In this document: one piece after another, positions 47,785 to 59,323 of the stretch
How the letters are laid out: every line of letters begins with the position of its first letter
How positions within the stretch are numbered: the first letter of the stretch is position 1
Assembly: GCA_010909165.1 (NCBI GenBank)
Contig: VJWM01000260.1
Coordinates: 62,001 to 126,000 of the forward strand
DNA from: Anthoceros angustus
Taxonomy: Eukaryota > Streptophyta > Anthocerotopsida > Anthocerotales > Anthocerotaceae
DNA length: 64,000 nucleotides
Direction: 5' to 3'
Notes under the pieces: model-generated
What the model was told of the DNA's origin: nothing
What the model saw: the letters and a program-made list of their open reading frames with translations, nothing else
Database searches by the model: none
Program-made: the position numbers and the translations under genes

Positions 47785-48354
47785 TTTTCTAAAACACAAG
47801 CCTGAAGCGTTTCCCAGCTTCTAGGCTTTTCAAGCCTATGCTGAAAATCAAACTGGACAGAAGATCAAAATCTTCCGATAATGCAAGAGAACTTACCTCC
47901 CTTTTCTGAGGATCATCTCCTGTCTCACGAAATCCAACATCAAAAGATCGTTCTGTATTCTCATCAGCAACTAGGCAAGGCCGAAAGACGGCATCGGTCG
48001 ATCATGGATGGTCTGTGTAGCTCTCTTGCCACAATTGTTCTCCCCAATCATTTGTGGGCAGAGGCCGCTGCTGCTATCTGCTATGTTCAAAATAGATGCG
48101 GGACTTCCACTGTACCCGACAAGACACCGTATGAGATCTGGATGGGGAAGAAACCAACTGTCAACCACTTGCATATATTTGGGTGCACCGCTTACAAATA
48201 CGTTCCGCTGGAGATAAGAAAGAAGTTTGACCCCCGCTTTGTCAAACTCATCTTTGTGGGCTATGGAGAAGCTTCTGAAGTAAAGGGTTACCGCCTTTTC
48301 GATTGCCACAAAATTAGTTTCACCCTTGCTCGCAATGTGATTTTTTATGAAGCT
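47785..48354 (+). pseudogene. Copia integrase segment, inverted within the element
   Basis: This stretch reads on the plus strand, opposite to the rest of the element. It begins LKHKPEAFPSF and runs on through GKAERRHRSIMDGL, LWAEAAAAICYVQNRC, PYEIWMGKKPTVNHLHIFGC and KFDPRFVKLIFVGYGEASEVKGYRLFD to NVIFYE. On the minus strand the upstream integrase part ends YVLLDDFSHRE exactly where this segment ends (48,350-48,365). The two parts together restore the family order, so an internal inversion of about 570 bp is the simplest explanation. The first ~100 bp contain stop codons. Confidence 0.88.
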
Positions 48355-49300
48355 TCTCTGTGGCTGAAGTCATCCAGCAAGACGTACATGTGCAACTTTC
48401 TTATCAAGGTAGCTGTCTGCATAGGGCCACAAAGATCAACGTGCACTAATTCAAGGATACTTGATGTGTGTGTATGAGATCTAGGGTAGGACTGGCTATC
48501 ATGTTTGCCAACTACACAGCCAGGGCACAAAGGTAAAGCCCGCAACTTGGGTGGTAATCTGAAGACTAGATTTTTGGTGCATATCCTCTGCATGGCCTAA
48601 AAGTGTAAGTGTGCTAAGCGCAAGTGCCACAACTTAGTGCTAGCATCTGTTTGGGAAGGTGCTAAACTATGTGTGGGATGTGCAGAAATTGAGGTTTCAG
48701 GCAGGATGCCGAAAGCGACGTAGAACAGTTTGCCACTTGGTGGATAAAAGAGCTTGACTAGTTGCCCTGAGGTGTTTCTAAATGGCTATGAAGCAACCTT
48801 TACGAGAAAAGATAATTTTGCTAGTTGGTGAATTAGTGGCCTATGTGACTGAAAACAAATTGTGTGTCAGTGCAAGGACATGCTGGACGTCTTTGATGAA
48901 GGCTGCTAGCATGGTTCTAGAGTTGCACGTTGACCATGCCATTACCAACTGCCATGTGTGGAGAGCCATCTCCCATGTAGACAGGCTGTGAAGCGAGTAA
49001 AGAGGTATAATAGAAGAACCAATCCCTCCGAGGGAACACGTGCTCAATTGCGCCACTGTCTAGGAGCCACATGTCTTGTGTCGACTTTTCACTATTTAGA
49101 CTACCAGGCATAGCACGTAGGAAGGGTCTTGTCCAGCAGCTTGCGTAGTGTTAACTGAAGCTGGTGCTGAAGTAGGGTTGTTAATCCATGCAACTTTGTC
49201 CTGTTTCTTTTTCCTACAGTCAGGTGCTATGTGCCCTGGTTTCTGACAATAATGACATATCTTATTCCTATTTTCAGGATTATTAAAAGGAGGGATCTAT
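48355..49300 (-). pseudogene. Copia gag/protease/pre-integrase remnant
   Basis: In leftward order: a zinc knuckle CHYCQKPGHIAPDC (C-X2-C-X4-H-X4-C), the protease active site WLLDSGAIEHVF, a linker, and the GAG-pre-integrase block LCPGCVVGKHDSQSYPRS followed by LVHVDLCGPM. Frames shift between the blocks and stops are present. Confidence 0.85.
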
Positions 49301-49730
49301 TGGGATCCTCCGAAAGTGGAAGAAGAGGGTTTTCCATGTTTCCAATGTTTCTTATTTCCAACGAATAGAGCAGAGCTACCCCCAGATGTACTGGAGGAGG
49401 AACGAGTCTCCCTCAACCTAGCTCCTTGCTAATAATGATATCTGGTTTGTGCAAAGTTAATGGATTGTTTGACAAGTTTGTTGGTTGTCCTTTGATGTAG
49501 AAGAATGATTTCTGAATTCGAAAGACTAGGTTGCGTCATACGTCTACAGAAATCATTCTTGGTTTTGCTTCTACTACGTTCATGAGAATGTCTGGAGTTT
49601 CCAGCACATTGTGGACGGAGCCTTCGGCTGTCCATGATGTTGCCTCTCGATGTTACTAGGACAGAGTCATGATCAGCATCTGTCCATGCTTGACTTTTGC
49701 GCCAAGCATATTGAATGCTCTTCTTGTCAT

Positions 49731-49742
49731 GCTTTGATACCA
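49731..49742 (-). other. Copia primer-binding site
   Basis: Minus-strand TGGTATCAAAGC, two bases inside the right LTR, matches the 3' end of plant initiator methionine tRNA (usual form TGGTATCAGAGC) with one difference. Confidence 0.85.
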
Positions 49743-49744
49743 CG

Positions 49745-49860
49745 TGCGTGGTCATGGAGACCACTTGAAAACGAACAGCTTGAGAGCATTTCAGGAATAT
49801 GTTGAATTGAAAGTGTGACGGAGTACAAAAGGTCTGATCGTGAAATGGTGTGTCTGTTCA
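49745..49860 (-). repeat. Copia LTR, right (5' LTR)
   Basis: 116-bp direct repeat of the left LTR; on the minus strand it starts TGAACAGACACAC and ends next to the primer-binding site. Confidence 0.85.
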
Positions 49861-51524
49861 CATGAGACATGTAACGAATCGACGAGCTTCATGACACTCT
49901 TGAGCTGCTTTCACACTATTTATGCTTAACTAAAATTGAACCAAACCCCTTCGAATAGATACAATGAACTGAATAATGATTTCTATTTATTTTAACCTTA
50001 TAGTTTAACTTTTATCGTTTCATATCGTTTTAGGATTTATTATATTTCCTCAGTTCAGCCGAATAATGGAGGATTTGCAAATAGTTTAATTCACAAATCA
50101 GTTCAATCTAAACTAAACACTACACTCCACCACATCAGCCAACCACATGCCACATCGGATTGTGTCCGAGTTCTAATTCAAGTAATTCAAATCCGCCATG
50201 TTGGTGGCATGGATGGTTCATTCATGTATCATCACTAGGCGCTGAAATGGCTTCTCAAGAGTGCGATTCAAGCTTTCAAAGCTCCGGTCTCATATCACAA
50301 ATGGGCTAGAGCATCTCCCACTGCTTGAATACATTGAGAGCTACTGGATTATGCCAATATAACTTGAAGAGGCAGAAGTTGCAACAACCTTAAGTAATAG
50401 AGGGAAGAATGGGCTTAAGCTCAATTATTATACTCAATTGAACTTGTTAAGGGCAATTAATTTTTTTAGCTTAAGAGTATTGAGTTTGGTTCTTAAGCTC
50501 AATAATTAATTACCTTTAATAAAATATTATTAACTAATCAACTCAGACGGCTGATTAGCAATTTGATTTTAGTAATTCCTAAGTTTTTAATTCTGGATGG
50601 CAATTCATCAGATAAACCCCGTTGAACAAAACTAAACAGAATTGCAAATCGCGCGTTGAGCCTAGATGGATTAACAGTTGGACTTCGTGAATTGAATTGT
50701 AATGTGGTTCATACTAACTTCGAGTGTTGTAGTTCCTTTTCTATTTGTTTTCAAATAGAAGTTCTTTAAATGCCCTTGTAGCCTAGCTTGCCCCATAGGC
50801 CATTATGCCTACTTTTGCTTGTTGGAATTCCACCATCATTTCCTTAATTATAGTCACTGTAGGTCACGTTAGGAATGCCCCCACTCGGGCCGCCCCATCG
50901 TAGTGCCTCACCCGGCCGCGAATGCCCGCAAATGGCTGCACTTCGCCGTGAATGCCCCTCTTGACTTGCCGTGAATTCCCCACGCAGCCCGCATTCAACC
51001 ACATCAGATTCTTGCCCACATCCAACCACACCAAATTCTTGCAGCACATGAGTGTATGCCCCATCCAAATTGTCTTCTCATGAGAGGTAAGAAAGACACT
51101 TAAGTGCCTTCCTCTCATTAGAAGTAGGAAAGGCAAGTGTTTGCCTTCCCTCATGGGAGGCAAGAGAGGTGACTTCTTGAGACAAGAGCCAAAATGAAGA
51201 GCCCTAACTCGAATCAACTAATCATCTTTACGCCTGTTCAAGAGGGGCCTTATGTTTCTAAGATTTTTTTTTAATTTGGTATTTTGAATATAAATCAAAA
51301 CAACCCCGGGGGAGAAATCTTCAGCAGAGGTTCTGATTCCCCTATGTTACACATCGTATTATCCTAACAGGAAGAGACTATACTCTTCCCAAGGTCATCT
51401 AAATACGTGCCTAGATACCATCACAGGTTATGTGGGACTTGGGAAAAACTCCCTCACCCACTAAAACTCCCCACCTTTACCTTTGCTAGAGAATAAGGGC
51501 TGCCATACATTGCTGCGTTGGCTC
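49861..51524. other. AT-rich intergenic DNA
   Basis: No domain-bearing frames. The minus-strand frames at 50,844-51,217 are overlapping and lack motifs. Confidence 0.4.
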
Positions 51525-53525
51525 CAATATGTTTCTAAGATGAGGATTCTTAAAATCTTCATGAGATCTTATCCCTTTGTCACAAGCCATGCGAACATCT
51601 AGAAGAGCATGTCTCTGATATTACCCATAGTCACTACATGAACTCTGGGTTGGGCTCTCCAATGTCACTTAAATTGGACATCATGCTTGTCTCACACTTT
51701 ACCCTTCTACTGTACAATCAAGATGTAGATTGTCTTTACCCTTCTGCTGTACAGTCAAGATGTAAATTGCTCCATCGTCCTCAATGACAACAATAAGCTA
51801 TTGCAAAAAAGCCCCAAAATGGGTTGGCGGGTGTAAGCATAGTTTGGTGATACACTTTAGTACCATATGGCTTGGTACACTCGGTTACTTTGAAAAGAAG
51901 AGAGAGATGTGAGAGAGTGAATTTACGTTTCCATTAACATAATATTTCAATGTATTTTAGTTTTACTTTAATATACTTTAATGCTACTATTATTTTACTT
52001 TAATATACTTTATTCTTTTTGATTTCTTTTATCCGTTGATAAGTCAACCACGCTTACCCCAATTTGACCTCACGTGGATGCACTCCCGCTATTGCCATCC
52101 GGGCCCGCCGAGACAAACCCTGGATGCATCTCTTGCACTTGCTTGCTCACATCGGCCGATAGTCGCGCCGGCGGGCTTCGACATTCTGCTATTCCAATAT
52201 GTTTCTAAGATGAGGATTCTTAAAATCTTCATGAGATCTTATCCCTTTGTCACAAGCCATGCGAACATCTAGAAGAGCATGTCTCGATATTACCCATAGT
52301 CACTACATGAACTGGGTTGGGCTCCAATGTCACTTAAATTGGACATCATGCTTGTCTCACACTTTACCCTTCTCTGTACAATCAAGATGTAGATTGTCTT
52401 TACCCTTCTCTGTACAATCAAGATGTAAATTGCTCCATCGTCCTCAATGACAACAATAAGCTATTGCAAAAAAGCCCCAAAATGGGTTGGCGGGTGTAAG
52501 CATAGTTTGGTGATACACTTTAGTACCATATGGCTTGGTACACTCGGTTACTTTGAAAAGAAGAGAGAGATGTGAGAGAGTGAATTCGTTTCCATTAACA
52601 TAATATTTCAATGTATTTTAGTTTTACTTTAATATACTTTAATGCTACTATTATTTTACTTTAATATACTTTATTCTTTTTGATTTCTTTATCCGTTGAT
52701 AAGTCAACCACGCTTACCCCAATTTGACCTCACGTGGATGCACTCGCTATTGCCATCCGGGCCCGCCGAGACAAACCACGGATGCATCTCTTGCACTTGC
52801 TTGCTCACATCGGCCGATAGTCGCGCCGGCGGGCTTCGACATTCTGCTATTCCAATATGTTTCTAAGATGAGGATTCTTAAAATCTTCATGAGATCTTAT
52901 CCCTTTGTCACAAGCCATGCGAACATCTAGAAGAGCATGTCTCTGATATTACCCATAGTCACTACATGAACTCTGGGTTGGGCTCTCCAATGTCACTTAA
53001 ATTGGACATCATGCTTGTCTCACACTTTACCCTTCTACTGTACAATCAAGATGTAGATTGTCTTTACCCTTCTGCTGTACAGTCAAGATGTAAATTGCTC
53101 CATGCGTCCTCAATGACAACAATAAGCTATTGCAAAGCTGGCCCCAAAATGGGTTGGCAGAGCTGGGTGTAAGCATAGTTTGGTGATACACTTTAGTACC
53201 ATATGGCTTGGTACACTCGGTTACTTTGAAAAGAAGAGAGAGATGTGAGAGAGTGAATTTACGTTTCCATTAACATAATATTTCAATGTATTTTAGTTTT
53301 ACTTTAATATACTTTAATGCTACTATTATTTTACTTTAATATACTTTATTCTTTTTCAGTTCTCTTTTTATCCGGTGATAAGTCAACCAGCCGCTTACCC
53401 CAATTTCAGCCTCACGCGTGGATGCACTCCCGCTATTGCCATCCCGGGCCCCGCCCTGAGACAAACCCTGGATGCATCTCTTGCACTTGCTTGCTCACAT
53501 CTGGCCGATAGTCGCGCCCAGGACG
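51525..53525. repeat. Three tandem copies of a ~665-bp repeat
   Basis: Units start with the same CCAATATGTTTCTAAGATGA motif at about 51,525, 52,194 and 52,853. Each has an AT-rich middle (TTACTTTAATATACTTTA repeats) and a GC-richer end. Copy three keeps many CAG and CTG triplets that copies one and two lack, for example CCCTGAGAC versus CCGAGAC and TCTGGCCG versus TCGGCCG. No coding signal. Confidence 0.9.
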
Positions 53526-54090
53526 CAGGCTCAGCACATTGCGCGCTCGAGTTCTGGCAGTTGTAATCAACCCTTGTGTGCAGTTTTGTGGGTAATTACC
53601 CTTGTGTGCTGGAAACGGGCTCATACTATCGCACTCAAGCTTCGGCGATTGTATCAGCGCTTGTATGCAGTTTTGTGGGTAATTAGGCTTCTGTGTAGCC
53701 ATCAGCCGCAGCCTAGTGTGCGGCGATCAGCATTGTGTGAGGTAATCAGCCTTGTGTGCAATTTTGTGGGTGATCAGCTGCCTTGTGTGCACTAATTAGC
53801 CATGTGTGCATGTATCATCCTTGTGTGCAGTTTTGTGGCTAAATAGCCTTGTGTGCTTTGTGTGCGGTGTGTGCCTTTGTGCTACCTTGTGAGCTATGTA
53901 GGGCTTCTGTAAGAAGCCCTCCCTTCCCTTATGTGCAGGACACGGGCTTACCACATACAAGCTCGAGCTGCGGCGGCTGGAATCAATGGTAGCCTAGTGT
54001 GCGGCGATCAGCAGTGCGTGAGGTAATCAGCCTTGTGTGCAATTTTGTGGGTGATCAGTTGCCTTGTGTACACTAATCAGCGTGGAGCTC
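53526..54090. repeat. Degenerate CTTGTGTGCAGTTTTGTGGG minisatellite
   Basis: About a dozen variants of a ~30-bp unit (CCTTGTGTGCAATTTTGTGG with AATCAG/GATCAG) run from 53,570. An ~80-bp block recurs at about 53,720 and 54,000. The shared element suggests expansion from the end of the 665-bp repeat. Confidence 0.75.
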
Positions 54091-56550
54091 TCCAGGTATT
54101 CAACATTCCTCTGTAGTTATTTTGTTAGATGATTCACATGGACAAATCTACGTTATTACACAAATTAAATAAACGAGGAAGTATTTACTGTTACTCATAC
54201 ATCAGGATAAACCTACACTTTGATGCACTAGTACCATGGAGAGAGCCTCTCGCATGCATCCCCATACTCATGCACATTATATTTGTCCCAACTTGGTGAT
54301 GTGGGTATCTATCCAAATAAAGGCCAATGGCTGCAAAGTTGGGAAGAGTAAGTGGGACAAAGTCTCCAAGCTGCAAAACGTAGGCAAAAATGACAGACCA
54401 AAACGAAGGCATGTATTATCCTCCTCAACCCCTGCCCATGTTCTTTGCGACGACATTACAAACATAGAAAGCGACGACAGTTGGAGATACATCCACAGAC
54501 AGTGATAACAGTAGGAGATGTATCTTCTAGGATTTCTGCTCTATGATCGTTTACAATTGCAATTGTTGTCTCTTCTAGTCCTGAGGGTTTTCAAACCGCT
54601 ATCGTCTTCTCTGGTTTTTTGTTTTGTCCTTTTGAGGCCTGAAGCATTGCACTATTGAGTACTAAGTCCTAGATTCTATGCTAAACAATAAAAGCACGTA
54701 TCTTTTTTTTACGAAATCATTGATCATATATGCCGCCCTTATAGGATTTTGATCATTGATCTTCAGAAAATTTTGCTGAATTATAGCCACAATCTCATCT
54801 TTATGAACTTATCATTATACCTTCATTCTAATATCAGCCTGACCTTGACGAAGATTTATGGCAGACTTTAAGATTTGTGGACGATTGTTTTGGTTTCAAC
54901 ATTGGACTCTCGATGCCGCATACCTGAATTTGATAGTGGCTCATAGTGGTTGGTAGGTTTTATTTGTAGCTTAATGTCGGCCATCGGCCTTGACGTGCAT
55001 GAATCAGCAATGGCAAGATTCTGTACTAGAAAAGGGCAACCATGTTACACTTTATGTTAAGATTTGGACCCCGAACTGCATTGTTGCAATTGGCGTGCGC
55101 AATTGTTAGCAAAACTATTAGTAAGTTATAGTAATGGCTTATGACTTGCTCGTGGAGACTGCGCATCCTTGTAATTTGCAGGACAAGCATTGAATTGGCA
55201 GTAATTTATCGTGGTAAGTACAAGATGAGTCGTGCTTCGAGTTTCTTGAAGTGACTACAAAATAGTCTCAAGTGTACGAACTCTCACAAGTATCATCTTC
55301 TACTACGTGTTGAGTATGCAAGGTAGGAGGCTTAGACTCGCACCCCTCTTGCCTTGATCAAATTAACTCGCTGATTAGAAGAACTTACATAGGTCCCCTT
55401 TGCCATTGGTAACAACATTGAACTTTGACCAGCTAGGGTGCTCACTTCTTCGTTTTTGCCCGTCTGCTGTTCTTCAGCTTTGTTTCGTTGCTCAGCTTGG
55501 CTCCATGTTGAGAACTCAAATGTATATTCATTTTTTATAGAGTGGCTTAATTCTTTAGGAAAAATTTCTCTCACATGAGAATTCAACGTGCCCATTACAA
55601 TGTTGAAGACATCTTACTAGTATGAATCTTGATAGATAATCGATGCCCGTGTCAAACTATTCCCGGAGGAAACCAATTTCAACTATAAAACATGACATAA
55701 ATAGATTTAGTCGGAGCACTTGACATCTATAATTTGGGACCTTTTTTTTTAGCGAATTTGAGACTTTACATAAGATATTTCAAAATATGCATGGAAGTCT
55801 CGCAATGGGATTTCATCAAGAGTGGTCCCGTAGAGTGCGATCACATGGAATATGAAGTAAGCCTTTGTTGAGGTATATTCATTTCCAACCTTTTATGTGA
55901 GCTTAGTTATTTCAGTAAGTGCATTCTGTTTTAGGATATTTACTTCAAACCTTATCTGTAAAAAATTACTACGGTTGTAAGACTACCCATTCGGTCAGAC
56001 TTTGTGGTAGAAGGTTCTGAGTATGTAGTCCATTTCCACTTCGGGGCCGCTAGGGGGGCTGACGTTATAACGCAACCAGCAATCACGCGTACATGTATAT
56101 CTTAGGTGGGATATGAAGATCGGAATCTGGTCGTGGAGCGGTTAGCGCACCAATTTTAGAACCTTATTTATAAAAATATGATTTATTCTGGCTGATTATT
56201 GGTACATTGATCCGCAAACATTCAGACTATAGGGGGCTACAGGAGAAGAAAAATTGATTTGGGAACATGTGGTGAGCGCTGCGGGCTCGTAACCCGCATG
56301 ATGTCGTGGAGTCGAGTCACCAAACGCGTCAGAGCAGGGATCCCGTGGTCTCCAAGCGTCCAGACCAAGCAAGGAAACGCCATCCGGTGAGCTCGCGCCA
56401 CGTGCCAGTTTCTGAGCTGAGCAAGCAGCGAAGTTACCCACCTCGATCATTCTGCGGCGTCAGCAGCAGGCGCCGGACCTGATAATGCAAAGCACAGTGC
56501 GCGGCGGGGCCCGCCCTGACGTGGCCTCTATCCCCCTCCTCCCTTTCAGG
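54091..56550. other. Mostly AT-rich intergenic DNA
   Basis: No gene recognised over 2.4 kb. The right 150 bp become GC-rich and belong to the promoter of the next gene. Confidence 0.45.
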
Positions 56551-56551
56551 A

Positions 56552-56558
56552 TATAAAT
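56552..56558 (+). promoter_or_regulatory. Probable TATA box of the second J8-like gene
   Basis: TATAAAT in a GC-rich upstream region, 324 bp before the chosen ATG. A pyrimidine-rich CTCTTCTCC stretch 25-35 bp downstream would suit a transcription start, giving a leader of about 300 bases. Confidence 0.45.
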
Positions 56559-56881
56559 CAGGCCCGTAACTCTTTCCTCTTCTCCGCCCTGTCTTCATTT
56601 TCGCGTCTCGGTTTGCCGTCGCCCTCGCTTTACCTTTGCGCCTCGGTCGTCTCCGCGTCCCCTTCACCTCACGCACTGGGCGTTTTCCCTTTTGTGGCTG
56701 CAGATTGTCCCCGTCCTGGTGCGCACTGTAGCTTCGTACCAGGGTCTGCATTGCCGCCGCTGCCCGCTCACATCGCGGGGCATCGCTACCGAGAACCTGT
56801 AGCTACAAAGCCAGCTAGGTTGAGGAAGGAGGAGTGAATTGCAGCAGGGAGTTTGCGGATTACGCATATCACGAATTCGAC

Positions 56882-57555
56882 ATGGCGCAGGCTGCGGCAG
56901 GCTCGTCTTGGATCCAGCAGATGCAGTCCGTTTCCTCCAGCGCTGCCAGCCCCCCCGGGCAGGCCGGTTCCAAGGGCATAAAGTGCCGTCAGAGAATTTC
57001 TGTCAGAGCGCATGCCGGGAGCCCTTCCCCCTCCTCCTCCTCCCCCTTCTCCTCCTCCCTGGATGACTACGAGGTGCTCGGAGTCTCGCATGGCGCGTCC
57101 AAGACGGATGTCAAGAGTGCGTATAGGCGGCTCGCTTTGCAGGTGACAGCCCTGGCTCCAGGTTCCACTGAAGTCGTCGTTGATTGCGGATGATGCTTGC
57201 CTGGTTTTGTTGCTGACACGCCTTCTTGTACTACAGTTCCATCCCGATGTGTGCAAAGGAGACCACTGCGAGATGAAGTTCAAGCGAGTGCAGACGGCCT
57301 ACGAGGTACGGTCAATTAGGGCCAATTTCGCTGGTGGGGTTAATTTGTGATTCCGGCGGACTTGAGGGATGAACTTATCTTGCAACTGCTCTTTCTTGGC
57401 AGGGTGTTGTCAGGCAACTCGATGAGGCCGACACGGCAGAGGATCTCACGGATTTCTGCTGGGAGGGTATGATGGGAGTAGGCGATGAGTCGTGGAGCGA
57501 GTGGGAGGAGTGGATGGGATTTGAGGGAGGCGTGCCCGACATTCAATTTCATTAG
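56882..57555 (+). CDS. J8: J8-type chloroplast J-domain protein (paralogue 2)
   Basis: Three exons, 56,882-57,142, 57,237-57,305 and 57,403-57,555, with GT-AG introns of 94 and 97 bp, give 160 residues. A serine-rich plastid-transit-like start (MAQAAAGSSWIQQM) leads to the J domain: DDYEVLGVSHGAS, VKSAYRRLALQ, the HPD motif in FHPDVCKGDHC and VQTAYE. The end, SWSEWEEWMGFEGG, is the hallmark of plant J8 proteins (WEEWMGWEG in Arabidopsis). J8 is a small soluble chloroplast co-chaperone that stimulates Hsp70 ATPase and supports photosynthetic complexes. The frame is open to an upstream ATG at 56,834, but the MAQA start matches the paralogue at 42,421. A fragment of its last exon and 3' flank is copied at 36,446-36,885. 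Confidence 0.93.
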
Positions 57556-58387
57556 CACCAGGTGCTCTGTACAGCGAGTCGTTGTGGCTTGATTCTTTTT
57601 TTTTGGCGTTCAAGGTCGAGACATCGGGGATGCTTCCCGGCCTGAGGATCTGATTACCGGACGGGACTTTTCGTTGATCCATCAAATTGGTGATCTGCCG
57701 TCTGGGTCTTGTAGTCTGTAAATTGGTAGTTTCTTCGGGTGCCTCCTGACATATGTCCCATGGAGGCCTGTACAGTCACAGGTAAAGCTGATTAGGTATC
57801 TGGCTACCTGCTCCCTAGGCTTTTTAGCTTGAGATATCGGGGAAGCTTGCCTTGTACGCCTTACCAACAGCTTATTTGCAATTCGACGACAAATCATCGG
57901 TGGACCCCTCTGGTCCCCCTTCACTGTATTCGGTATAGGTATTCGCATTGTGTCTAAGTCTGGTCCACTTTCTGGCCGGTCTTTGGGTGCAATTTCGTCG
58001 CATTCTATGGACTGGGCCCGTGGCCTACTTGTTGCAAAAATCTGAAGGAGCTTTTCACGTCCATCAACATGTGCGTTTACCAAGTCATGTATGCTTTGCT
58101 TCGGTGTGAAAGCCCTGTCAAGATGCTAACAACAAACCCACGAATTCCACATGGTATATACGAAAGTAAGAAAATCTGGGGAAGAAAAGAAGCAAGATTG
58201 ACTAGGTAAAGGTGCAGCTGTATGTCGTGTTTCATTAGGTGGGTATATTAGGTAGTTCAAAATGAAGTTCACCAATACATGGGACTCGGAGTCATAAAAG
58301 TTTCAGTTTGTTTGAGGCAAAATCGCTGCTGCCCCACATCAATCACAGTGCCTAAATCCCTCACATATGGTAATTCTACGCTAATTC
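57556..58387. other. 3' flanks of two convergent genes
   Basis: The J8-like gene and the gene at 58,388 converge here. The left 390 bp are the source of the fragment copied to 36.5-36.9 kb. Confidence 0.5.
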
Positions 58388-59323
58388 TCATGGCCTATGA
58401 GTGCGAGGTGTAACAAAAAACTGGTACTTGTTTGAAGCAGGGTCTATGACAACATGGAAAGCGTAAAACTGGGTGAACACTCCGATGATGAGGGCTATGA
58501 GGACAACGAGGATGGGCAGAACACAATATACCCTGGGGGTGAGTTTTGGTGACCTTCTTGTTGGTTTCTTGACAGCTCTCTGCCTCACGGCCTTTGGAAC
58601 TTGCCCCTTCTGAGTTTCTTCCAAGTTGTTGTCTTGTGCGCCTTCTGGTACCGGTGGTGGTGATTCTGGTGCTGCTACTACCTCTCCAGCTTCCATTGGG
58701 AAGTCCATCTCAATCTCCTTGTCGGGGACACTGGCAGTCGTTACCGAAGGGCTATCAGTTACTTGAGCTTCCATTTTAGCCCTCAATGCTGCTGCCTGTC
58801 TTGATCGAGTTGTGACGGAGGGGGAGTTCAGATTGGGACTTGAATATTTGGCTGGCGACGCCTCCTGCAGACAGAATTGAAATGCGCTGTTAGTTAATTT
58901 GCGCTTTCTAAGTTGCATGTTTCGTGGCCAAGAAGCCTTGAGCTTGTAAGTCTTGAGCAACCAGAGCGCAGCAGGGCAGAACCTTCTTCCTCCTCGGTTT
59001 TGCCTGCTTCGGTTCCGCTACAATTGAGTCGTCTCCTAATTGCGTACCGCCGATGTTGATGTTCGGTGTCTGCATTGCCAAATTTCTGTAGTACTGCTTT
59101 GTTTGCTTCTGCAAGTCGAAACCATCCAGTCATAAAACACAGAAACGTCGCCAGGAATCGCTGCAACAGGAACGGAAGAAATTAATCGTACACCGACCGA
59201 GCTTGGAAGTGATACTTTGTTCTTAGTGAGCCATGAAATAAGCTCTGGCACGGTCATGGCCATCAACTCCTCCAAAGGCGTATCAGCAACCACGGGTCCG
59301 CTATCCATTGTTCCAGAATACAA
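58388..59323 (-). CDS. HeH/SAP-like domain protein with one C-terminal membrane span
   Basis: Three exons, 59,323-59,198, 59,108-58,983 and 58,864-58,388, all joined in phase 0 at GT-AG sites, give 242 residues. Residues ~15-55 (TPLEELMAMTVPELISWL, then KNKVSLPSSKQTKQYYRNL across the first intron) look like a helix-extension-helix domain of the HeH/LEM/SAP group, which binds DNA or chromatin proteins. The middle is charged, with KPRRKK and proline/serine-rich stretches. A single hydrophobic segment, VYCVLPILVVLIALIIGVF, lies at about 196-214, leaving a ~28-residue tail. This layout recalls inner-nuclear-membrane LEM proteins of animals, so a nuclear-envelope or ER location is plausible, but this is inference. 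A second start, six codons in, is possible. It lies 809 bp downstream of the PTEN2 stop on the same strand. Confidence 0.72.

Larger units (their letters stand above)
46075..49860 (-). mobile_element. Copia LTR retrotransposon, 3.8 kb, deleted and internally rearranged
   Basis: Two direct repeats of 116 bp (46,075-46,190 and 49,745-49,860) are the LTRs. A primer-binding site for initiator methionine tRNA lies just inside the right one, so the element reads leftward. In that direction come a gag remnant with a CCHC zinc knuckle (about 49,200-49,285), a protease LLDSGA motif (~49,075), the GAG-pre-integrase block (PGCVVGKHDSQS), the start of integrase (YVLLDDFSH), a reverse transcriptase (DVETAFLHG, YVDDLIMVSN) and RNase H (ALNSAE). 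The order proves the Copia superfamily. Most of gag is missing and RNase H stops right at the left LTR. The middle of integrase is inverted. The element is therefore defective. No matching target duplication was found. Confidence 0.92.

Noticed and set aside
53570-54090. Possible CRISPR-like regular repeats
   Set aside because: Units are adjacent and variable without unique spacers, and the genome is eukaryotic; it is a minisatellite.
56256-56328. tRNA-like sequence with an anticodon-arm-like TGCGGG-CTCGTAA-CCCGCA
   Set aside because: The anticodon stem is good, but the acceptor stem pairs at only five of seven positions and the T arm does not pair; at best a tRNA remnant.
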